Assembly: GCA_036583965.1 (NCBI GenBank)
Contig: JAZBQD010000027.1
Location: 23,195,001-23,259,000, forward strand
Direction: 5' to 3'
Length of the DNA: 64,000 nucleotides
Source: Prunella strophiata
Lineage: Eukaryota; Chordata; Aves; Passeriformes; Prunellidae
Below the pieces are notes generated by a model that was not told the DNA's origin, made no database searches, and saw only the letters and a program-made list of their open reading frames with translations. A program made the position numbers and the translations under genes. Below, piece after piece: positions 50,601 to 61,080 of this stretch. How positions within the stretch are numbered: the first letter of the stretch is position 1; every line of letters begins with the position of its first letter.

Positions 50601-51466
50601 TTACTCTCCCAATAAATAAGAAGGTTGAAGATCAGTCAGGGCTTTTTTTCTCATCTGTTTAGTTGTGGGGTATTTTTCTTGCTGCCTGTGTAACCTCTGC
50701 CATATGAAAGCACGTCAATCCCAGTTTACACTGCTTGTGTTCACTGAAGCTGGGTGCCTGTGACCAGGGACTGCACATCTGCAGCCTCCCCAGCTTGTGG
50801 AAAAGGCAGGACTCCCTCAGCTCCAAAGGCACAAGAAAACCTGGTAGTGACACCAGCTGTAGTGAATGCCAGGTTCAATCAGTCGTGCATGCTCTGTGCC
50901 TCAATGCCTGGAGGAAACAGGCAAGAGGAGTTTGTTCATGCCCTACCTTTTCCTCATCACAAGGAGTTTATCCATCTCTTAGTCCTGATAGCTTCTTTCC
51001 AAGTAGCCTCACTTCCAGACAGTTTTAGCAGAGGTTTAAAGGAGATTTTTACTTCTTTGCTGTAGATTACTTTCAGTTCAGCTTTACTGAACACTAAGTA
51101 CCTCCAAGTCACTACATGGTGAAAAATGTAAGATTCTCTTTCAAGAAAATGAGATTTTTCCCCCCCGTGTTTCTTTTCTTGAAATATACAATTTTTAATT
51201 TTTTCCCTGAAAGGGATGAATAAAACATCAGTTTCCTCTCAAACAGTTATTCACTTATGGGTAACTGAAGACCACATCAGTGTTATGTATCATTATGCAT
51301 ACCATATGGCTCTGCTACAGAAACGAGCTTTAGGAGCGTAATTATCAACAATGCTTAGTGGCAATATGTTCCACATAGTTAACAAAAGAATATCATCAGT
51401 GATGTGAGAGAAGGATTAAGAATATTTTAGAATATTTTGCAGTATAAGCAAGGCCAGAAAATCATC
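44666..51466. other. AT-rich non-coding segment
   Basis: No gene is recognised over about 6.8 kb. A 13-base T tract lies at 48642-48654, a short ATT run near 44822-44833, and a GC-richer stretch at about 50740-50960 with overlapping chance frames. A good donor-like CAG|GTAAGT is present at 49898-49899 but no coding frame leads into it. Confidence 0.6.
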
Positions 51467-51505
51467 TATATATATACATATATATGTATACACACACAAA
51501 CACAC
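51467..51505. repeat. TA/CA compound microsatellite with an 18-bp palindrome
   Basis: A TA run passes into CATATATATG and then a CA run with one AAA interruption. Bases 51473-51490 (TATACATATATATGTATA) form a perfect 18-bp palindrome. This is a typical compound dinucleotide repeat that could form local non-B structure. No adjacent gene is seen. Confidence 0.85.
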
Positions 51506-54157
51506 TTGGGTGAAGCACTGAAGGCACTTCAAGCACAGTATTTTCCTGTTAAATAAAACATAACTTCCAATCCATGATATTAGCTGGAAGCAAGGAAGAT
51601 ACTATAGAAACTGAAGAAACCAAAGAATTGATAAATGAGTAACACATACACCCCCAGGCAGACACTTGGTAAAATCAGCCTCTCTCCTACCCCAGGACAA
51701 GCATTAAGAGCATCTAGGGAAATATTGGGTATTGTTGGATGATTTTTTAACAGCAAATGTGAAGGTGTGGAAAATTAATTAAAGCCACCTCATCCAGTAT
51801 GCTCAGTTCAAGGACCTGAAGCCCACACATCCAGGGCTGTGTGAGCACAGCCAGCTGCATCCCTGCACCTTGTGCCATGGTGCAATACATGGAGGACAGA
51901 GCTCAGACAGGAAATAAAACACTCCCAGAGTTCTGGGATGGAGAACAGTCAAGTGTTTTAAATACACACACACTGAAGAAATGAAATGCTACACGGTACA
52001 ATTCCTCCAAACAAGAGCTCTCCAGAAGAAAGCAGGCCACACACACATGTGCCACAAGGGAGTTCATATGTTACCTTTGCCTCAAGGTACCTGCATTCTC
52101 ACTCTTCTAAAAATACCTTTGGATTCAGGTATTGAAGCTTACTTAGTGAAAAGGCTTTCCAAGTGAAGTAACTGAGCAAAATACCGTGCTTATCCTAACC
52201 TTCTTATAAATGAAGAATTACAGATTTAAATCAAGCACCCTTAGTACAAAATAGAAGTTAAGTGAGTTTTGTTTCACTCTCTAATTCAGAACACTTAACA
52301 GGGCAACTATCACAAAGCACAAATTCAAGCCTCTCACTAACTGTATATAAATATTCATTTCCATTCTCAAATTACTTTTTACAAAAAGTAGTGATGAAAA
52401 AAATTCACAGCATACATAGACATTAAGTGTTTTTGAGATACTGTTCTCTAATTTCACTTGCCAGATTGCAGCATAAAATACTCAGCTATTAAAAAAGCAC
52501 AGCAAAGTTTTTGGCTTATTATTAACAGTAAACAGCAAGCAGCATTTTGCAGAATAGAGCCTGAATTGCCCAGAACTGCTCTTCTGCATAAAAATGATAC
52601 AAAGTCACTGAAAATGCAAAAGGTTCCACCAATCAAATAGCAAATGAAAAAATTAAATAGAGGGGCAAACTTTTAAAAGCTGTGTTTTAAACAAAGCTTG
52701 TCCTGTCATTTAAAAACATCGAATGCAGCCCAAAGAGCTACATCAAAAGCAGCTTCACAGCGATTTCATTCAAGTTTCCACAAATGTCCATGTTGTGCTT
52801 CCCTCACCCTCTATCACCCCCCTAAAAGGCAGAGTACAAAGAAGTATTTCAGGAAGCTGGAAATTGCAGTGTGACAAGGATCCCTTATCACAGCTCGGCC
52901 GTGGTACAGTGTGTTAAAGTGATGGATGAGAATTCACTCTCTGCATTTCCTCCTTTCTCATTCACAGCGTTTCCTATCAGAGCAGAAACAGGCACAGCTG
53001 TGCTCCCTTTGATGGCAACAGGACTGCATTAAAGACAATCCCATGGTAATGGCCTGCTCTGCTTTAAATACATACATATGCATTATTGCTCTCACACTCC
53101 TTAAGCTTCTTCAGAGTATTTAAGATAATAGATGAGTTAACTCTGCAATACTCTGACATTTTTCCCCTACTGCACCTACTTTTAATCTCTTTTTTAAATG
53201 CAATCTGGTTTTCCTTGCTCTAACCTGAGGAAAGAGTAACTAACTACCACAGTGAACAGGTTTCCTCCTCCCTCCTCACAGCAGCAGCCAGATACTTGAA
53301 AACTGTTAAGTCAGTTGATTTTACATTTACTCTAGATGACTTATGGATCTAGTTCAGAGGTCTTATCACTCATGAGTTAACTACTTGCAAAATCAATCCT
53401 TTTTTTGCAGAACAAGTACCCAGTTAGCTGTTCCTTCTCATGCACAAGCACTTCTTTCAATTGAACAATTTACAACCTCGATTCTTTCCCCATTTAACAA
53501 GGTATTTGTTTTGAATTTTGAATTCTTAGTATATCCCCCAATATTTTCTACTCTGAAAGTTTCTTTCAACTTGGCTTTGACTGAACAGTCTATATACCAT
53601 CACAGATGTACTGAAACATGAGGGCATCTCCACACATTTTCCATTAAAATATTAAGAGCTTCTCCTTACAGCTTTCTGACCAGTTCTGTACCATTTCATA
53701 TTACTTCATTTAGATTATTTTTTTCCTGACACATATTAAAGCCAGAAATATATACATCTCTATTGTTTACAGCAAGATGACCTTGTGTGCACTCCCTGTA
53801 AAGTTTGACACCCACAAGCCATGCCTGGTATCCACAACTTGTCATGACAGGATTGCACATAATTTCTGAATTAATAGTGAGCTGCTGTAAAAATAGTCCA
53901 CAGAAACCCCAGGAACTCTGGCCAAGCTCAGTTCTCCAAGCCTGCTCACTGTCTGCTGCAGAGCACCAGAAGCAGTTCCAGGCAAGGATCCAGTGTGGTG
54001 ACAAGACCCCCTCTTTGGCTGCAGGTTGCTTTTCAGCCACTCATTACAAACCTTCAACTTTACCAACTGACTTCACATGGTTCCTACTATTTCCTTCCTA
54101 ATAGGAAATGCATTTTTACCTCTAATATAGTCAATTAGAGAGACTGCAATTTTCTTT
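51506..54157. other. AT-rich non-coding segment
   Basis: I see no gene or interspersed repeat. Frames of about 100 codons at 53696-54040 (minus) and 53805-54101 (plus) overlap on opposite strands and lack recognisable domains. Confidence 0.6.
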
Positions 54158-54192
54158 CTTCTCAGAGAGGCCTCTGAGAAGCCTCTCAGAGG
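54158..54192. repeat. two overlapping, mutually exclusive hairpins
   Basis: CTTCTCAGAG (54158-54167) pairs perfectly with CTCTGAGAAG (54172-54181) around AGGC. The overlapping CCTCTGAGA (54171-54179) pairs perfectly with TCTCAGAGG (54184-54192) around AGCC. The middle segment is shared, so only one hairpin can form at a time. The same short words repeat (CTCAGAGAGGCCTCTGAGAAGCC), so this may have arisen by local duplication and inversion. Confidence 0.7.
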
Positions 54193-54774
54193 ATTTTAAT
54201 GACCAATTCTAGGAGTTTAAGAGAGTCTGTCATACTGAAATGTATTGTTTTTATTTCGCTATTTTTCCCTCCTTCCTATCTCAGAGATCACCACTTGCAC
54301 TGCTGACAGCTGCTCTCACTATTCTTTCACCTTGAAATTTTTAACACTTCTTTTTCCTTGCCAGTCAAATTAAATCTTCAAAAGTCTATGCCTAAACACA
54401 TTTAAGGAATTGTGTTCTGTTTCAATTGCTCATCAACAAATTTCTGGGTAGTTAAAATCTCCTACAGCCATCAAGTCCTGCAAATCAAATGGTGGCTCAA
54501 AATAAAAAAAAAAAATCAGTCTCTAATGAAGAGAAAATAAGTGTTACTTAATAATTGTTAAGCTTACTTTGAATTGATGGTGCTTTCCAGTACATAAGAA
54601 AATTCATAACTACAAAAAAATGCTTGCCACTATTGCCATCCCACATACCCAAAATATATAGCTTTTTTCACCTTGACTCTGACTTGTAATCTAAACTTAT
54701 TGTACTTTCATACATTGTGCCAATTGCTATGGAAGACTTGAAAGAAGGCACCAATGTAAACTACCTGAATAAAA
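54193..54774. other. AT-rich non-coding segment between structured elements
   Basis: I see no gene or repeat here beyond an 11-base A run near 54505-54515. Confidence 0.6.
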
Positions 54775-54859
54775 GTCCCCAAAGGAAATATCAGGAAAAT
54801 AAAGTAAACAATTGCTTTAACATTGCTTACTTTATTCTCCTGATATTTCCTTTGGAAAC
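54775..54859 (-). ncRNA. long near-perfect inverted repeat; possible hairpin RNA
   Basis: Bases 54779-54812 and 54822-54855 are reverse complements over 34 positions with only two mismatches (54797/54837 and 54808/54826), around a 9-nt loop (54813-54821). The match extends outward by four more pairs, two of them mismatched (54777-54778 with 54856-54857). In plus-strand RNA all four mismatches are A-C. In minus-strand RNA all four become G-U wobbles, so a minus-strand transcript could fold into an unbroken stem of 38 pairs. Stem length, small loop and total size of about 80 nt are within the range of a pre-miRNA or a hairpin-siRNA precursor. The near-perfect pairing is unusual for a conserved animal miRNA, and I recognise no known miRNA seed. 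Alternatives are a MITE-like element or a recent replication template switch. Transcription is not shown by the sequence. Confidence 0.4.
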
Positions 54860-55367
54860 AATTTGAGTTTGTGGCTTGGAATTAGTGAAACCATGGATAT
54901 CTACTGATTCTATCATTACTTGGAAACCTGTAGGATACAAGTCCTAAAACATAAGCACTCCTCCCTCCCCAAAAACCTCTAAGGTTATTTTATACTTTGA
55001 TACCTTCCTTATTATGTGAAGGAAATCACATAGCAACACTGCTGATGGAACTCCAGAAAAATTTAGGCATTAAAGAGTTTAATATTTCATTAGATTTCAT
55101 TAGAGAAGGGCAGAAATCAGACCATTATCCTAATGACCATTTACACAGGGCTGAACCAACCCTCACACAAATTTATATGTGTGTATTCACTTAATCCAAA
55201 TTGATTGGACATACACACTTTTTTATGCAAGATTTTGCTTCATACAGTGCCATAGACCTATGGGTAAACTTGTAAAAGCACTAAACTAGAACTGCATAAA
55301 AATAAACTATCAGTATTTCTTAATGTTCAAAGTGCTTAACAGCCCAACATTATCCCTTTTCTTGCAG
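54860..55367. other. AT-rich non-coding segment
   Basis: No gene is recognised. It ends in a good polypyrimidine-AG acceptor-like sequence immediately before 55368. Confidence 0.55.
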
Positions 55368-55600
55368 AGACAGTATGTCAGGCAGAACAGTTGTCCCATT
55401 GTGGCCCAGCCTGGGCTGTGTTCCAGTTTTCCTGGCTGGTCTGTCAGAACACTGAGGTCCATTCACACTTCCAGCAAGGAAGAGTTACTTATTTATGAAT
55501 ATTCTCACAAGATGGTGAGGCTCTTCAAGAAGAAACTGCATCTGCTCCAAGGATCTTTTTATAGAAGAGTAAAGAGACACAGAAATACAGTCAAGGAATG
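55368..55600 (+). other. candidate exon, unrecognised
   Basis: A strong acceptor-like sequence (TTATCCCTTTTCTTGCAG, AG at 55366-55367) leads directly into an open frame in phase 0 that runs to a TAA at 55602-55604. A possible donor AATG|GTAATG sits at 55600-55601, one codon before that stop. Codons after the acceptor encode a basic peptide containing HTSSKEELLIYEYSHKMVRL and ending in an R/K/H-rich tail. No domain is recognised. Open frames on either side of the acceptor reduce the contrast expected at a real intron-exon boundary, since the frame is also open from 55323. It could equally be a non-coding RNA exon or chance. Confidence 0.2.
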
Positions 55601-55604
55601 GTAA

Positions 55605-58600
55605 TGACAAACAGGGCTGGTTGTTCTCCCTGTTGAATTTCCTTGTATGCTTTACCCATAAGCAAATGGGTAGAGGACAATAGAGTCACATCTTGCCTCT
55701 TGAATAGTACAAAGAGGCAGGAAAAACACCTCACTAGTAGTTGGATGGAATAAAAAACTATTTAGAAAATGAACCTCATGCCTCAAGAAACGGGGTAAGA
55801 CTCTGCTCATATAAAAATATAGGATACAGCCCTCTACGCAGTAAACAAACAGGAGATTTTTTTTTTTCAAAATCTCATTTATAATTGCAAAATTAATTTT
55901 ACATTTCAATACTTAATCTTTTTAAGGCACTTCACATCATTACTTAAAAAAAATTTAAACATACTTGCAGCAGAAATACTATGTAACCTGACAACTTACC
56001 CTCTTGTTCTTTTTTGCTATCCTAAATGATTTTTTCATACCATTACTTAGTAATGTTCAGGTGTAAATTTGTATTTAAGCTGTGTAAGCTGCAATTTAAG
56101 ATGCTGGGCTTCCACAATAATCATAGCCCTTTATGGTTCTTAAGTTGAAGCACCACTGCAGCATCTTAAGTTTTATTAGTGTGACAGAAAATATACTGTC
56201 TGGTGCAAGAATGTGTTAGGAGTGATAGGAGTATGTGACTCATATGGATATGAGCACAGACAAATGTACCCATGATCTAGCAAGAAAACTAGAAATATTG
56301 CTGATTTTCTTAGAGCAGGAGACTTAATTGTAGGAGCAGAAAGCACAAAGGAAAAGCTGAGGGAGTAACAGCAAATAATGATCTATTCAGGTTTACAGGT
56401 GTCAGCACAGTTTTCAAATAGTTCCGTAATGGGACTTTCCAGTTTGAGAAGTATAATCTGTCTGACTTGAAAGTGTGGCACCAAATGAAAATTTGTTAGT
56501 GCCAGGAGGGAAAGTGTGGGAATTGAAAGCCATTCATCATTGCAGCATTTCACCACAAACTAAACACAGATAAAAGGTTCTGTATAGGCCACAGTTTCCA
56601 GTACACCAGCCTTTTTGTTAACTTGTCATACTGGAATGTACAAGGTGCTTACATAGAAGTGACAACTTCCAGAGAATAATCTACAACTTTTCCCAAGTTA
56701 TTCTTACCCTTAAGAGATTCTCTACTCATTCCCCCAAGGATGTCAGTTCCTACAATCCTTCATCAGGCATAAAATGCTTTTAATATATAGATTGATGTTT
56801 TTTTAAAAAGCTTAACATAATCACTGAAAAAATGTTATTGAATTAGTTTGCATAGAGAAAACACTTCTTAACCAAAAGAATGTGCCAAAAGGTCTGAACT
56901 TCCTGACCATTGCTAACAAAGTGCCCATCTTTCCATCACTTTTACACTCTAGATGTTTTGCATTGAAGGGAAATAGAATTTGAAGTGAAAGAACTTGAAA
57001 AAGAGCTAATTCTGTGTTTAAGGTGTCACTTCAGACAGTCATGGTACCTTTTTACTGCTAAAGGTGGAAGCATTTGTCACTGCTGGATAGCCATCAGGAG
57101 TGGAGAATGGAGCAGCATCAATCATGTCTCTCAGTGCTGGTATGAATATGTAATGTGCCATGCAGAGAAATCTCCTGGGAGGTCCAGCATTGCACTACAT
57201 GGATTAACATCCCCTTACTGATTAGCCTTTATATCAGCTAATAACAGAGATGAATTTAAGACTAATTTAAGAAATCATTTAATGAGCCTCATCAAAATAG
57301 ATTTTAAAAATTCAACAAGTATTACGATTTCTTACAAAAAGTTCTTATTCCAATAGTTTGGGCCAAGAAAATGTTTAAAGATAATACGGCTACATTTTTT
57401 TAGGTTATAACACCACGAATTTAATACAGAAGTTATCTGAATTTCATCACATTGAAGACAGATCATTTAAGAAACAACTTTGCTGGACAAGTCAAGATAT
57501 GACTGCTTATTCATTCTAGGCAAAGTCAGAAAATAGGATTAAATCATAGAGAAATATAATTATTTAGAATGAGTATCACATATGTAGCCTGTTTATGTTC
57601 TCGGCAAGAGGTATTTCATACAACTCATAGAGTATGATATATGACTATGACATATACCATTCATATAGATGGGACAACTTGGTGACATTCAGTAACAGTC
57701 CTCCTTTTAGAAATCAATCATATAATGATGCTCTGTAATATTAACAGCTTCCTTATTATCCAGACTTGACCCCGTGTCAGGCTAGGGGTAAAGATCAATG
57801 ATTAATCTTAATACTTTAAAAAAAGACACTCCATACCCTAAAATATCTACCTGCAAGCTTTACTTTGCACACTGGCATGTCAGGAGCTTTAAGCATTTTG
57901 TTTTACCACATAACATGAGAAATGTTCAATTTTAAACCAGTATTTGTTTGTTCATGTTAAATGCTGGGCATAACCATTTTCAACAAAATAGCTTTGCAAT
58001 GAAGACTCAGGTGACTCAACTCTTTCCATAGAATAAGGCATTATTTCAATATTTGAACCAAAAAAAGCATAATTTCATCTTTTCACTTCTCTGAAGTATT
58101 TCAGAATATAATTCAGCCCAAATTTTGTGCTGTCATTCACTAAGTGCTTGTGTAGATTATAATGCCAGCAGGAGCAAATTCAATGTTCAATCCATTGAAG
58201 ACTTATTTTTTGACATTTCATATCAACAATTCATATACTCCTATCCCACATGTAGCATAACAATTATAGCCCTTTAGGGAAATTTAGGAATCTACAACTT
58301 GCTCTACTTGAAGCAGAGGTCATCATGTGGGGGACAACAGGTTACCAAAAGTTGCAGTAATATAAAAAAAAAAAAAAGGAAAGGAGTTTCCTGCATTGAT
58401 CCAAGTTTTAGGTGGGAAAAAGTCAATGTTTTCAAAGATAATAAAGTCTGATATATTTGATTTTCTTATTTATTGTTATGAAAATTACAGATGCCTTAGG
58501 AGCACTAAGTTTTGTCAAAGCTGCCTATATTTCATTTGAAAACAGGATTTAAGGTCCTAATTCACATAAAAATTAATTTGTTAACTGCCATGACTCAAGT

Positions 58601-61056
58601 TGGCTGCCACCAAATAACAACAGAAGCTGCACTGTCTCTATTGTATTGATTTCCCCCAAAACAAACGACCATAAACTTTAGACTCTGATTCACCAAAGTC
58701 TGCATTTAGCACAAATTTAAAACCTGAAACTCAATGGAAATTCAGCAGGAATTCTCCTGCAGCTCCTCTTCTCCTCTGGAACTTTTCACCACGTTCCTGA
58801 CGCACATTTTGTTCCCAAACAGGAGGTGCCACCCACAGGTTTCAACACTGATTCATCACACCTGAACTAAGTAACAACTATCTCAGGGCCTTAGCCTTTC
58901 TTTGCCTGGTTCCAGTGGTTGCAAATCATCACATAGCAGCACCTAATTTAAAACTTCTTTTTCTATTTAGCAAATATTTAAAAAGAACGGTGCACTACAT
59001 ATTATTATTTATATAAAATAAAAATGCTCATATATCACACAATTAGAAATGTGTTTCCTGCCAAATTCTCAACTACTCAATTTAGAATAATGTTGACTAT
59101 GTACAGATTATTTTTAGCCCTTCTATTAAAATATTAAGTTCAATTCCTTTACAACTACTAGCTGTACTATACTTTTGGCTGCATAGTAAATCGTACAGCT
59201 CATACCTGAGGATCTTGCTTTTGCTCTACTCAACTGCTAACACAGAAATGGATCATTCATCAGTGGATTTCTCACTTTGTACTGATGGATAAAGAATGGC
59301 TGAAATAAGGAACAGCATTTTGTCCATACCGAGTTCTCAGGTTGTTAGTGGATTTAGCTGGTGTGCAAATAACTTGAGTTTTGGATGTATTCTGAATTAC
59401 AGAGTATTCAGATTGTGTTTTACACACTACCAACTAGGAGACCTTCTTTTACAGAGAGAAAAGAGCCAATATTTTGACCTAGAAATAAAATTTAAAAAAA
59501 ACCAAACACCTGCTAGATGTAGAAGTATACCAACAAACATATATATTAGAAAATAACAGTTACACATAAGAGCTACAAAAATGGCATAGGTTTGGTGTCT
59601 GATATTTACCTAGTACCCTTCCTTCCAGAGAATCATAGTGGTTTTCTGAGCTGTACACAGGGGGCAATTTATCCTGCACTGAAAAAACACTCCTAACATA
59701 TGGTGTAAAACTTGGATATCACCAGGAACAGGCCAGCACAGTCTCACCCTGACTGACACGAGGCAGGAATGGACACCATAAAACAGACAATTGTACCACG
59801 GACTAGAAATGTCTTTCAAGGAGAAATGACAGTAATTACGCTCTGATGCATTTTACAGAGTTCTGAAAGAAAGTCTGAGTTTCTAAAGCCACTCAAAAGC
59901 AATCATTGCAGAGCAGTGTTCACACCATTTCTGCAATATAAGCAACTGAATCACCCTCATCAGGTCCCTTTTGTACATGGTCATTTCCTGGAGATCCTTC
60001 AGCAGTCAATAAGAAATCCCAACATTGTTCAGCAGATGAAAATTCTGCTGCTTCTCAATCTCTTTCCCCCTCCTTCCCACACCAACCCAAAACTTCTCAC
60101 AAATATGGAATTTCTATCCCAGAATCAGAGGTATTTTTAAACCTCACTGAGAAGTAGATCAAAGAGAGAGACAATAAAAGTGAATAGGTACAAAAGTGAA
60201 AGCAACTGCATCTTTCATGGCCTTTCCTGATAGCCAGGAAACATTATCTCACAGGAATGCTGCTTCCAATAATCAGGCAAAACTTTTGTTCTAATCAAAA
60301 GTGGAAGTGTTTTATCTAGGGCTGGATACTAAACTGAATAGCTGTTTCTAAGACAAAAAACTTTATCCATATCCAAAGGCAAAGTGCAGCATTTGGGTTC
60401 ATTTCAAATTTCAATGTGCTGCAATGACAAGGCTCCTGTTCCATTTTCCTACTTGCTAGCTGTTCTCCAGTTTTATATTCCCCTTCAGCTCTCCCAGCAT
60501 TTACATCCCAGTTTGGAATATGCAAGCAGCAAGGTTCAAGCCCAGAGCACTTAGACCCTTAAGAAAGGCAAAGTGCACACAGTGGCTTACAAATGCAAAG
60601 TAAATTATTTCACATCTCCTTGCAGCAAAAAGACAGCAAATAGTGCACTGGAGAGCATCATGAGAGTGTTTTTCTTGGTCACAGTCTACACATACAGCTG
60701 TGGGAATTACGGTCTGACACCAACACTTCTATCTTCATATACTGGATAAAAGAGAAATGTCCCATAGCCCAACAGGCAAGTAAAATAGATATCACTACTT
60801 AAAAATCATTCAACATTTATGGTCACTGGTATTGTGCACACCAAGTACAGCTAGATTACTCAATAGCTTCAAAGATGCCTTTGTCACGACACTGTTTTGA
60901 AGCAAGCAAAACCCAAAATTTTGCTATCCATAGCTACACATTCTTGAATCAGAGGAGCTCCCTTCCCTTTCTGCAGAGGGACATCAAACATTAGAATAAC
61001 AGGAAACTAAGAATCACCTGTATCACCTACTCATATTTGTACTCCTAATTAACAAC
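55605..61056. other. AT-rich non-coding segment
   Basis: No gene is recognised. A 78-codon plus frame at 56985-57221 has a Cys/Trp/Ser-rich peptide with no recognisable domain. A 14-base A tract lies at 58364-58377. At about 59630 the words AGAATCATAG recall CR1 but do not extend. The remainder is unique AT-rich DNA. Confidence 0.6.
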
Positions 61057-61080
61057 TTTTTTTTTTTTTTTTTTTTTTTT
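61057..61080 (+). repeat. poly-T tract, 24 bases
   Basis: An uninterrupted run of 24 T residues, bounded by AACAAC and AATAAGG. It is a homopolymer. No adjacent minus-strand retrocopy is recognisable to its right. Confidence 0.9.

Noticed and set aside
51473..51490. 18-bp palindrome as a regulatory site
   Set aside because: It lies inside a TA/CA dinucleotide repeat, where palindromes arise trivially.
56985..57221. 78-codon plus-strand frame with Trp/Cys-rich content
   Set aside because: Splice-like AG and GT motifs are present but weak, and the peptide resembles no family.
59620..59660. AGAATCATAG resembling a CR1 3' end
   Set aside because: The match stops after about ten bases and the expected neighbouring blocks are absent.
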